Assembly (NCBI GenBank): GCA_000827325.1
Contig: KN832885.1
Location: forward strand, 964,501-1,028,500
DNA: 64,000 nt
Direction: 5' to 3'
Origin: Oidiodendron maius Zn
Lineage: Eukaryota; Ascomycota; Leotiomycetes; Myxotrichaceae
Made by a program: the position numbers and the translations under genes. Positions 55,023 through 64,000 of the stretch are shown in pieces. Numbering within the stretch: position 1 is the first letter of the stretch; each line of letters starts with the position of its first letter. The notes under the pieces were generated by a model. The model ran no database searches. It had not been told where the DNA came from and was given only the letters and a program-made list of their open reading frames with translations.

Positions 55023-56075
55023 TTATGATGCATAATACGCCTTGTACACCTGAAATCCTCCCTCAATACACTGAATCATCCCAAAGAAAATAGTCAACAT
55101 CAACACAATGGCCGCGACCCAAAAGGTATACCACTGGACTCTCCTTCTTCTATCACGCCACCATTGACCAATGGTACTTGGCTCCGCTTCATCAAAGACT
55201 TGTTTAAGAATTCCAAGCCGATCGTGCCAAAAGATGAAGTTTTCAATTTGGCGCTCCTCGGTAGTAAGATGCCCCGAAGCAGAGACATTTTCATCTAGGC
55301 CGTACTTGTTCTGTTGAACCTTGAACCATTTGCGAGACTTTTTATCGTACTGAGGAAATAATAGGGATAGTGTTCGAATTGTTTCGTCTATAAATCCTTG
55401 TGGGAATACCGGATTGCTTTTGTGGTGCTCAAGGAAAGATGCGTGGTGATAGATGGCTATCCGGGTATCGTCAACCATTAGTCGCAAGTGGTCTAAAATA
55501 TTGCTCGTCCAGACGATTTGGAGACCGGCAATGCGCTCTATATTTCTTGCTGTAAACAACCTATCTAGTTTCACCCTTACGACTCGCATCGGCATCGCAA
55601 CAGATGGGCTAAAACGTTTCACAAGGAGGTCTGCCAAGGCACCTTGTTCCCATCGCAGGGACTTTTGGCCAGGTATGAACCCGTGGAGCATTTCTCCGAC
55701 ATCAATCATTAGCCAAAGTCGCACAGCCAAATCTATTATTTCGCAGATAAGCACCTCGGATTTATCTGATGGAAGATCTGGAAATTTATCTCGTAAACTA
55801 TCCTTGAGTCGCTCCCGCGTTGAATTTGGCTCCCGAAGTCGTTCAATGATCTGGATAATATCTGCATGTGTGGAAACAATGCCCTCGAAACCTCCGGAGT
55901 TGAGAGTATTCATACACTGCTCGCTATAGTAGCGTAGATAGACGTCGCCAAGGTCTTGGGAATATCGCTGAGGCACAACATTTAGTCCCCAGAGAGTATT
56001 TAATATTGCGCACCTGGTATTGTTCGTCAAATAAGGCTCCCGAATGTCGCAATTTAAGTCTGATTGGATCGCCAT
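55023..56075 (-). CDS. unknown protein with C-terminal membrane anchor
   Basis: This is a single-exon gene of 350 residues starting MAIQSDLNCDI. The chain is mainly helical and charged, and a single hydrophobic segment lies near its end (FWVAAIVLMLTIFFGMIQCI, about residues 321-340). It is preceded by a strongly basic patch (WWRDRRRRVQWY), as in tail-anchored proteins whose bulk faces the cytosol. The family is not recognised, although this architecture is common among fungal proteins of unknown function. It is divergent from the protease/zinc-finger gene at 56549. A small minus frame at 55924-56148 could be an upstream exon remnant and is not used. Confidence 0.7.
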   Translation of the reverse strand: MAIQSDLNCDIREPYLTNNTRCAILNTLWGLNVVPQRYSQDLGDVYLRYYSEQCMNTLNSGGFEGIVSTHADIIQIIERLREPNSTRERLKDSLRDKFPDLPSDKSEVLICEIIDLAVRLWLMIDVGEMLHGFIPGQKSLRWEQGALADLLVKRFSPSVAMPMRVVRVKLDRLFTARNIERIAGLQIVWTSNILDHLRLMVDDTRIAIYHHASFLEHHKSNPVFPQGFIDETIRTLSLLFPQYDKKSRKWFKVQQNKYGLDENVSASGHLTTEERQIENFIFWHDRLGILKQVFDEAEPSTIGQWWRDRRRRVQWYTFWVAAIVLMLTIFFGMIQCIEGGFQVYKAYYAS

Positions 56076-56548
56076 TATGAATATATCTAGCCGTGTCAGA
56101 AGCAGAAACGAAATCGATTTCCCTGACTGAATTTACCAGTATTAGCACTTGAATTGGCTTGCACCCTGAATTTTGGTGATGTCTAGAGAGACATTATCTC
56201 ATTTAAGGCTCTTCTTGATAAGTGACAAAGAGAGATGATCCACACAGTAATCAGCATTACTTTACTGAGCCCTCCTCAGCACTGCCACCACCTACTTCCC
56301 GCACAGGTGGAGGCGAAGTGCATTGGCAGATTGGCGTCAGCCCTGCCACGAATGCAGCCCCGACATCTTGTAGCAAATGACCACCAACCGACGCCCAGAA
56401 ACACAAATACTGGGCAAACGAGACAGCTGAAGTCGGCTTAAATTTCTCATTCCCCCAAATTTTGAGCTTAGAAATTTGAGAAGACCTTTGAAAGATCGTA
56501 TATGTTCTGCTTTATCGGTAGTTTTTATCGGAGGTCATACGGGGACTC
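56076..56548. promoter_or_regulatory. divergent promoter region
   Basis: This is 473 bases between the tail-anchored gene and the protease-like/C2H2 gene, which face away from each other. It must hold both promoters. No motif was recognised. Confidence 0.45.
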
Positions 56549-59436
56549 ATGACTTCCACGGCAACAATCACGACTAATATGTCCCGGATTGGAATGCTCC
56601 GAGTATCAACGTTTAAGCACAAGAATCCATGGCCTGATCCTCAACTGTCGATAGGTGAGAGCTGGTGTGAAATAGGCAAGACTCGGTGTTGGGAAGCAGT
56701 TGGGCCAGCTCAAGAAGTCGCAGGCAAAATATTGCGACATATCAAAGACCTTCTCGAGTCGCAACACGAGCACTTAAATGAAGGCGTATGCGTCCCTCGA
56801 GCCCTCCTTTTTGGTCTGTACATGATCGGCCGAGCGATTGAACAGGCGAGACCTACCATAATATTCAGTTGCGAAAACAAGGCTCAGCGCCAACGGGCTA
56901 TGAAAGTTGTGAGAGGGAGTCTGCTGTTGGACGCCTACCCCGCTGTTTTGCTGGCTGAATCTTCAAGGCCTCCAAGACTTTCTCGTGAACCTCAGCAGCT
57001 GGGCGATATTTGCTGGGACTACGATGTTCAGATGCCTCCTGCACCAGAAACATCTACACTTTCTAATAGATTAGTGTACTATTCCCATCCACAGTCTAGC
57101 AGCCATGGCATCCCAGTCATTATCAAAAGTACGGAGGAGAGTCTCACATCTCGCAAATGTACTCTTGGCATTGTGCGCATCGGAGACAAACTCTTTGGGA
57201 TCACCGTCGCCCATGCATTTGTCGATCCTCCTGAAAATAATCATCCTGGCGAGGGTGGCGACTTGGAGTTTTCACTGGAGCATGACAGTGACGATGAAGA
57301 CAACGAGGATGAAAATTTTATTGATGCAACGAGTCGAGGTGAGTTATCGCTACTCTCCTTAGTTAATACTAAATCTAATGAATTTGCAGGAAGTGCTTCT
57401 CCGGAACAATTCACTGTCGACTATACTAAATCGCCAGACAGCTTCAATTCCATCATATCTGAGCTAGATGTCGAAATACAAACCCTCCCTTCAATTGCGG
57501 CCAATCAGGAAATAAAATTAAGCAAAAAATACGCAACCAAAGAACCACTACAATTCCTCGGTCGTGTAGCTGCAATGTCACGATCTACTGCTACAAGTAA
57601 CCTCGATTGGGCCGTGATACACCTAGAATGCGTGGACCCCTTCTCTTGGATAAACACAGTGAAAAGTTTTCCTCCAGTTCAGAGTATCGCCTATACTCTA
57701 AGTGAGACAAAAAAGGTCCAGGTGGTCACGGCATCTAATGGAACCATTGATGGCAAGATTACTGGAACTCCAACTTTTATGCAAGTACCGCAGAGCATCG
57801 CATTCCAAGAGGTGTGGGTTGTACAACTCGATGGACCGTTACGTGAGTAGATAAATGATTTATCCATCATTACAATTTCTGATTGCAAATCACAGGACGT
57901 GGTGACTGCGGATCTTGGGTAATCGATCCCGACAAGGGGACTTTATTCGGATATGTTACGGCTGGAGACCCTGAAACTTCCATCGCCTACATTATCCCAG
58001 CATATCAGGCTTTTCACGAAATTGAGCAACAAATGGGCGCCGAGGTTACTTTTCCGCCTTTCGATAGCGTGGACCACAGAATTCGCATATTGTTTAATAA
58101 TAGGATGAGACGAGAAGAGAACCTTCGAAATAGCTTAAGGGCAACTTTGACGAGCGAATTTCCAGACGATGCCTCGAAAAACAATGTAGCGAATATGTAT
58201 ACAGAATGCCGTGCCGCAATCTCTCGAGCTGCTGAGGATAGTTTAGTATTACTTGAGGACAATGACAGCCTGGCACAAGCAGGACCACGCATACCCAAAG
58301 GTGGCAGCGCAGACACTACAACGTCTCGAGAAACCTTATCACAATGGATGAGTGGGCAAGGCAGCATCTGTAATGAGCCTTCGCTCCAAAGTATAGACAC
58401 GACGAGGCTCAACCCCAGCGCCTCTTTTCACCCCGCAAATTCCAGCCGCGTTGATGATTTTAAGATTGATAAAGATTTCTTTCATTATGGTAGTGATGAA
58501 TACGCGATGAATCAAAACAAATCATCGCAGTCTGTGAGACCGTCTGGCTCGAGATATAGCTTGAAGGAGGTGGCTAGCTCGAAACACTCTTACCAACGAC
58601 CGAAGCACAATCGAGTCTATTGTAAGGAATGCGATGGCCACCCTGATGGCTTTCGCGGCGAACATGAACTTAGAAGGCATCAGGATCGACAGCACAGGAA
58701 GATGGTTAAGAAGTGGATCTGTATTCAACCTCCCGGCTCAGAACACCCTACACCAGCGCAACCATTGTCAAGATGCAAAGCATGCACACAGCAAAAGAAA
58801 AAATACGGTGCGTACTATAATGCGGCTGCACATCTGCGTCGCGCTCACTTCCGTCCTAAGTCAATGGGACGCGAACGTAAAGTAGATGAAGCAAACAAGC
58901 GTGGTGGGAAAGCCGGGGGAGACTGGCCCCCAATGTCTGAGCTGAAGCATTGGATGATGGAAGTGGATGAGCTGGTTACCGACTACTCGTCTGCAGCCAG
59001 CTTAGAGGAAGATGCCCTGGAAGAGGAAGAAATTGAAGAAACATCGCTAAGCACTGTTAACGATGTAACAGGTGGCGACTACGATACCGACCCTTTTATA
59101 CATGATGCGACATTCTACGGCAGTTCTTCGCTAACGAATAGTGAGCTGTTCAGCATGCCAAACATGCAGTTCGTTGATCTCGCTCAACATCCACAGCAGA
59201 GCATTAATTCATCAATAGCCGGCAGTCAAGATGGCTTTGAAGACTTCTCATTCTCCAAGGAGAATCATTACACTTCTGGCATGGCCGATGTCGCCGCTCA
59301 ACATCCACAGCAGAGCATTGATTCATCAATAGCCGGCAGTCAAGATGGCTTTGAATACCTCTCATTCTCCCAGGAGAATCATTACACTTCTGGCATGGCC
59401 GATGTCGCCGCCACCTCGCGAGAAGAAGCAGCTTAA
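56549..59436 (+). CDS. trypsin-like protease domain fused to C2H2 zinc fingers
   Basis: Three exons (56549-57338, 57390-57842, 57896-59436) join to 927 residues. The first intron is 51 nt, so retaining it keeps the frame, but it has good splice signals (gtgagt, tttgcag). The N-terminal 150 residues form a domain common in fungal unknown proteins (PTIIFSCENK, LLLDAYPAVLLAE). A chymotrypsin-like domain follows with a complete candidate triad: His222 in GITVAHAF, Asp336 in SNLDWAV and Ser421 in GDCGSWV. The second half has two Cys/His modules (YCKECDG...HELRRHQDRQH and CKACTQQ...HLRRAHF, about 675-755). The tail has an acidic segment and a 38-residue duplication. Protease plus DNA-binding fingers suggests signal-cleaved or self-cleaved regulation, which is inference. 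Confidence 0.75.
59182..59409 (+). repeat. 114-bp tandem duplication in the zinc-finger gene
   Basis: Two head-to-tail copies (59182-59295, 59296-59409) each encode 38 residues, from AQHPQQSI to GMADVA. They differ at only a few bases, so the duplication is recent and in frame. Confidence 0.9.
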
Positions 59437-60617
59437 ATTTTTCACACGGTGTCGAAGGGGTGCGCACAGAAATTGTACAGATCTTCAAGCTGAGTTTTGG
59501 CGCTTTCGATAATATGGACATCCAGTTGGCTATGTCCAGACGAACTTCTATCTCTCCCGCAGCGGAAGGCATCGGGGAAGGGGATCTGCTATGAAATATC
59601 ATTTATTCAAAGTTGGCCTGTTGTAGTGAAAGCCTTTGCTTGATCGCTGTGCGAGTACCATGGATATATGCACGATACGCTCGAATACGGTTTCCTCGGA
59701 CAGGTTAGTGACAACGGTATGGCCATGGACTACTCTTGGCTTGAGTGCTCAAGATGCTAGTAGGTATATCAGGAAGACGAGGCCAACGAGGCTTAAGGAA
59801 CAAGGGGCGGTCTAGGCTTTGTTTAGGATAGAGCTCCCAGCTCTCGGAGGGGTAAGAAGCACAAGGCAGAGACTTGAGGGGGAATCACACGGTGGGGGCG
59901 TGAAGTAGGGGCGTTATTGAGGGCGCACGTACGCAGGGTACTATTTGCTATTGCTTTTATAAATGGAGGGTGAAGTTTCCCCATGTGCAATTGATTTTAA
60001 ACTCTATTCTGCCTCTATCTATCAAGGTAGCGATGACGTTACGTGATTACTAGTACGTGAGGGCTTTACTCTCTTCAGCTTTGCAGTATGGCTTTGTTAC
60101 TTTCCTCACATATAACCAAGGCAAAGGGTTTTATTTATTAAAGGCGACTGGTGTCTGATATTGACTACTTAATTATAAGATGCTGTAAGATGGAATGAGA
60201 TAGTGATACATATAAACACAATTGCGGCATATTTTCACAGCCTGCCATTTATGATTGACATGGAATGTGTGATTGTATACCCGGCAACGGCATGACCCAT
60301 TTTCTTCGTCAAGGTATCTTATTAGATGCCTTCAAGTTCCCCCTAAACTATAGTTCACTTGAGGCTCACTACATTAGCCTCTCTTCATATATACTGAGTA
60401 AGACTAGGGATGGTCCGTAACTACGTCGTTTGACCATCCTGCGATCCACGTAAAAACTAATTTATTGACTTGTATTGTTAGGTCTTGCTGGCGGGTTACT
60501 GGAATAACGAATTTCTCGACTGCTGAAGCAACAAACGGAGGCTCAAGTACATTTACTACACAAGATGACATCCTTAACTACCATTAATCAAACCATCCAT
60601 AATAAAGATTACAAAGT
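59437..60617. other. 1.2 kb intergenic between convergent genes
   Basis: No gene is supported. It holds the 3' ends of both neighbours and AT-rich sequence from 60080 on. Confidence 0.6.
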
Positions 60618-61770
60618 CTACGGTTTCTCCGCCGCTGTGCTCTTCGAAGAGCATGTGTCTGAGCTCAAGCAAGAACGAGAGTCATACGCTTGAAGAAGAG
60701 CCATCCTAGCCTCCTTCGCCTTCTCATTATCTCTAACAAGCTTCTTATGTCGCTTCTCAGCCTCCTTCTGCACGTTTCTTTCAGCTATTCACAATAATCA
60801 GCATCCCATAGCCATTAATGATTAAATAAATAGACTAACCTTTCGACGGCCTATTCAAAACATTAACTAAAACAACGAACACTCTTGGGGGTCCTTCCTT
60901 AGGCAACAAAAAATCCTTCCCTAGCACAATAGGATAAGGCAATTCCTTATCTCCGACAAAGAACCACGTATGGTGAGCCTCACTCTCCCCCCCGTCGCCT
61001 CTCAATGGCAACCAGGTCAACTCGATCCTTCCTAAAGGTCGCCAGGTACTTCCTGTAATACCTCTGGTGGACAGGGTCGTTGGCCGGATGAGTGAAGAAG
61101 TGGGGGAAATCCCGAGCGAGTGTAAGACGCCAAGTCGGATACAACAGCAATCTGACCCGGTATCAAGGAGGGCAGCTGTGATGTGGCTGCTTTGGGAGTG
61201 TGGGTGGAAGATGCGGACATGTTCGCAGAAGGAATCTGTGGGATTTTCGATAAGGTGGGAGGCGTAGGAACCGGTGGAGCTGGTAGTGGAGTTTGAAAGT
61301 GCAGGAGAGATGAGGGGAGGGGTATAGTGGTCTGTTAAGACCAGATCATTTTGCTGCTGAGCTTTTGAAGGCGATAGACATAATTTTGACTCAGGAAGTT
61401 GCAGACTAGGAGTTTCGGGTGAGGAAAAACTTAGAGGGCTTGGTTCTTCTGGCGGAAGTGGAGGCAGTGGCTTTATTTGAAGATAACTGAGGCTTGATGA
61501 GGATTGTTGCCTTTTGTCAGACTTTAGCGATGAGGCTATAGATGTCGTTCGTGAAAATGCAGAGCCACACTGAGAGAGCACGCCGGACCATAAACTTGAC
61601 GTTGATGCCTGAGTTGATGCACTGTCATGCAGCGAAGGCTCGTGATGTAAGTGAGAGGTGATTAAAGGAGCTGGCCGATCGAAGTGAGAAAGACGGTAAT
61701 CCTCAGGTCTGTGGCCTTCTAGAACCTGCAATGCGCAGGATCTGTCTTTCTCGACTTTTATTGGGTCCAT
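60618..61770 (-). CDS. retropepsin-like aspartyl protease domain protein
   Basis: Two exons (61770-60840, 60784-60618) join across a 55-nt intron to 365 residues. The start is the ATG at 61770 (MDPIKVEKD). The frame is open upstream, but only from a GTG. The first 180 residues are Ser/Pro-rich and disordered (LPPLPPEEPSPLSFSSPE). Residues about 195-305 form a single-lobe aspartyl protease fold. It has an ALLDTGSD catalytic motif, LGRIELTWLP, and a final HTWFFVGDKELPYPIVLGKDFL in place of the ILG-x-D flap-closing strand. The C-terminus is a charged coiled coil (NVQKEAEKRHKKLVRDNEKAKEARM). No reverse transcriptase, integrase or LTR adjoins it, so it may be a domesticated retroelement protease or a Ddi1-like regulator. 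Activity would need dimerisation. Confidence 0.75.
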
Positions 61771-62609
61771 TGCCTTTCGGTGGCGAGGGTTTGAGGTCGG
61801 GATATATGATAAGTGAGTTTTGGTGATGGTTTGTTCCCGCCCCACGTATAACGTTGGAACTAGCTAGAATAGATGGCTTGCCTGAAGCCTGAAGCCAACG
61901 AAAGTATTGATAAGAGGTAGCGACTGATTGCGACTGATAGAAGATATATTGAGCAGATTATTGTCAGATCAAACAAAAGCGGGGGGGAGATCACTGTGAG
62001 AGCACAATGGGAATAAGATATGATCAAGAACGGCCAGTATGCCAGTGCACTAAGTTTCACATCCTATGATGATGGCTCGCAGACATGAGACATTCAATAT
62101 CGCCTATCGTTTCGGCGGCGAGGCTGAGACGCGAAACGTGAAACATCGAGGCTCAGCTGCTCCATGAAACAGTCGCTACTCCGTGGCGTGGCTTGACAAT
62201 TTAAACTGAAATTTCAGTATCTAAAGAGACCTAGCTAATTGAAATCGAAGACGGATCGGCGGCAGTAAGAAGTTTACACAGCATTTTTGGAGTCAGGAAT
62301 GATGAGTATTAAGGGTAGTCAATTCTGGTTGTTCCCAGCCCTTATATAGGTGAAGCTAAGCGGCATTAAATACGGCTCGTGTTACATTCGCACCACAAGA
62401 GATGACTAAGATTCGCACCACCGCATATCAATTACCCTTTTCGGCTGTATGTAGTGCGAATATTATTAAGATTGCCTCTTTCGGACTTTGTAGTGCGAAT
62501 ATAACTAGCGTATCCCTTTACGGCTAGCCCCTCTTTGCATGTTATTACGGAACATAGGCTCTTAATAGCCCTGGATCAAATGATTATAATGCCTACCTAA
62601 TTAAACTAA
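61771..62609. other. intergenic with clustered inverted words
   Basis: This is the upstream region of the retropepsin gene and the 3' flank of the transposase fragment. It has no gene. Four copies of an 8-base word lie at 62386-62500. Confidence 0.55.
62386..62500. repeat. four copies of ATTCGCAC, two in each orientation
   Basis: ATTCGCAC occurs at 62386-62393 and 62411-62418. Its reverse complement GTGCGAAT occurs at 62454-62461 and 62493-62500. The last two copies also share longer context (tgtagtgcgaatat). The cluster lies just beyond the 3' end of the transposase fragment and could be its subterminal transposase-binding region. Confidence 0.55.
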
Positions 62610-63547
62610 TTAAACCACCTGCCAGGTAGTGAACTTATAACACTCTTGAGCCTCAACCTCAGCTGCAGCCTGGTTATGAAGACCCTGAACACCACGCTCT
62701 GCACTAAACCCTCCACGCCTATTAAACTCAGCCTCCTCCCGTATCTCAACCTCAATTGTCTCTTGCATATCCCAGTCTAGGTAAGCTTCGACCTCTTCAT
62801 CAGTCCACTCAGCCCTATCCTCAAGGAACGTCTCTGTCTCTAGGTCTAGTCTCCTAAACCCTAAATACCGACGATTCTCATTTAACCAGGCCTTTGAGTA
62901 CTGCTCTAGCCCTCGTGCAGTGCGATATTGAGCTGGCTGGACGTCTGGATGAGCTCTAAGCCAGTCCTCTTTCTTAACTATATAACGTTTATGAATAAGC
63001 TCAGGTCGGTGTAGCCAAATTGGACAAGTATCCACCAATTCAGGGTCAGGCTGTATAGCTGATTCAGGGCTAGGGCTTAGACTAGGCAGTGGTTCAGGGC
63101 TAGGCTGGGTGGTCGGTTCGGCACCAAGCTCAGCCCTTAAGTTGCGTATATTGACTGGGCACCTAATACTAGCCTTATTATAGCCAATACCACAGCAAAC
63201 ACCACACCTGTATAGCCGAGGCTCTGATACCTCCCATCCAGAGGGAATCCTTCTAGTGCTGTAAGTCCCCCTAGAAGCAGATAGTATATAGGTGACAATA
63301 TATAGAGGCTCAAGAAGGGGCTCAGGTAAGCCTGAATATCGATCCCAGTACCAGTACAGATGAAAATTATCAGGGAGTAAGGATAACCTTTCCTCTCTAA
63401 TATAGTCAACTCGATATATGCAGGGCAGGCCAGTAGTGGCTGTAAATACACCAGTATAGGGCTGTAAGGGCCTCTTAGCACTAGTATAATTTGAATAAAC
63501 CTGCTGTAATACAGCAGTTGTAATATAATTAAAGCATGCACTATATT
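62610..63547 (-). pseudogene. MULE-type transposase C-terminal fragment, 5' truncated
   Basis: One frame is open for 312 codons from 63547 to the TAA at 62610, with no ATG at its head. It reads AKRPLQPYTGVFTATTGLPC, then NFHLYWYWDRYSG, LLEPLY and STRRIPSGWE, the order seen at the C-terminus of fungal MULE transposases, where GLPC is normally followed by His. A knuckle-like RCGVCCGIGYN...RCP follows with Tyr in place of His. A Pro/Ser linker and an acidic C-terminal region end the chain. The frame starts exactly where the LTR ends, so the insertion removed the catalytic N-terminal part from this side. The replaced His residues (C to T type changes) hint at mild RIP. Shorter frames at 63137-63541 are shadows. 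Confidence 0.65.
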
Positions 63548-63842
63548 TGTGACGGCCCAGCCAGGCTAGGACGGGGTGGTTCTGCCAGGCTGGCAGCGGC
63601 CAGGATCCGGACGTGGTGGTTGAGGAGGATTCGTGACGGATTAGGACTAGCAGGCCGGAGCGGCCGCCAGCGATTCGCTACGTCCCCTCGGCACTAGGCT
63701 TAATCCGGGCCGAGCAGTATTTATACAGTTGAGCGTTTGCCCAGAGAGCTTTTCTCTCCTTAGTTTAATTGTCTTCGTCAATACAGCACCTTAACTGGCC
63801 ACTGCCTCCCTTCGTGAAGCTTATAGTAGCCAGGCTGTCACA
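63548..63842 (+). mobile_element. LTR of a retrotransposon
   Basis: The 295-base block begins TGTGACGGCC and ends GGCTGTCACA. It is bounded by TG...CA with near-perfect 10-base terminal inverted repeats. A TATA-like tatttata lies near 63717-63724. The five bases to the left (atatt) and right (ttaca) do not match, so this is not a solo LTR with a target duplication. The likely reading is a 5' LTR whose internal region continues to the right past the window end. Its insertion splits the MULE transposase frame. Family assignment is not possible without the internal genes. Confidence 0.65.
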
Positions 63843-64000
63843 TTACAATTAAACTCACTCTTCTTCTTCTTTGCCCTCGTAGTTAGTCGAGGTTAAATAC
63901 TACTGCTGCTCGCAGAGAGCCACCAGATTCAGTCGATCTGTAGCCATTCTACACCTTTGACATCACCAGCTCCGACCGTACGGTCATAAAACAAGCCATC
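63843..64000 (+). mobile_element. probable internal start of the LTR element
   Basis: This is the first 158 bases after the LTR. No primer-binding site was identified with confidence and no ORF is established before the window ends. Assignment to the element rests only on adjacency. Confidence 0.35.

Noticed and set aside
63137-63541. 134-codon hydrophobic minus-strand ORF
   Set aside because: It is a shadow frame of the longer transposase-like reading frame covering the same bases.
63548-63842. Solo LTR interpretation
   Set aside because: The flanking bases (atatt left, ttaca right) show no target-site duplication, so a 5' LTR of a longer element is preferred.
1-64000. CRISPR arrays, rRNA and tRNA genes
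   Set aside because: No spaced direct-repeat array, rRNA segment or cloverleaf with conserved T-loop was recognised by eye. A tRNAscan or Rfam search would be decisive for small RNAs.

Overview
The window is nuclear DNA of a filamentous ascomycete (Pezizomycotina). The evidence is short GT..AG introns (mostly 45-63 nt), two HET-domain genes, a tandem CFEM protein, a Zn(II)2Cys6 regulator, an RTA1-family protein, a DUF4246 protein, an ascomycete-type laccase and a transposase relic with a fungal MULE signature. The class cannot be fixed from sequence alone. Gene models were built by hand by joining exons across splice sites.

Layout. 0-2.3 kb: the 5' part of an unknown gene and a double-CFEM surface protein. 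3.4-9.2 kb: a likely carbon-source cluster, with an MFS sugar porter and an HSL-type esterase divergent from a shared promoter, and a Zn2Cys6 activator behind the esterase. 9.9-12.6 kb: a GH92 alpha-mannosidase whose first intron lacks a GT donor. 14.7-16.9 kb: a complete laccase with all four copper motifs. 18.5-20.1 kb: a membrane protein and a frameshifted BCS1-like AAA ATPase relic. 21.1-26.2 kb: two HET-domain genes. 26.9-36.5 kb: a secreted-protein island with a 1315-residue GH55 glucanase, a triple-module cysteine-rich protein and a 342-residue secreted protein. 37-44.3 kb: DUF4246, an NmrA relic, RTA1 and a head-to-head pair of Nudix paralogues. 45.2-51.3 kb: an intact sugar porter, then a decayed sugar porter divergent from a frameshifted polyol/ketose-type SDR. 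52.3-59.4 kb: a heptad-repeat protein, a tail-anchored protein and a trypsin-like/C2H2 zinc-finger fusion. 60.6-61.8 kb: a free-standing retropepsin-like protein. 62.6-64 kb: a MULE transposase fragment cut by an LTR.

How the genes may work together. The transporters, esterase, GH92, GH55 and laccase fit extracellular breakdown of polysaccharide and aromatics with sugar import. The 5.6 kb promoter carries CCGAG repeats 12 bp apart, suited to a CGG-binding zinc-cluster factor such as the one encoded next door. The HET genes belong to the self/non-self recognition repertoire. Decay is prominent: of about 30 gene-sized loci, at least five are broken or suspect (GH92 donor, BCS1, NmrA, sugar porter 3, SDR). 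No CRISPR array, rRNA or tRNA was recognised.
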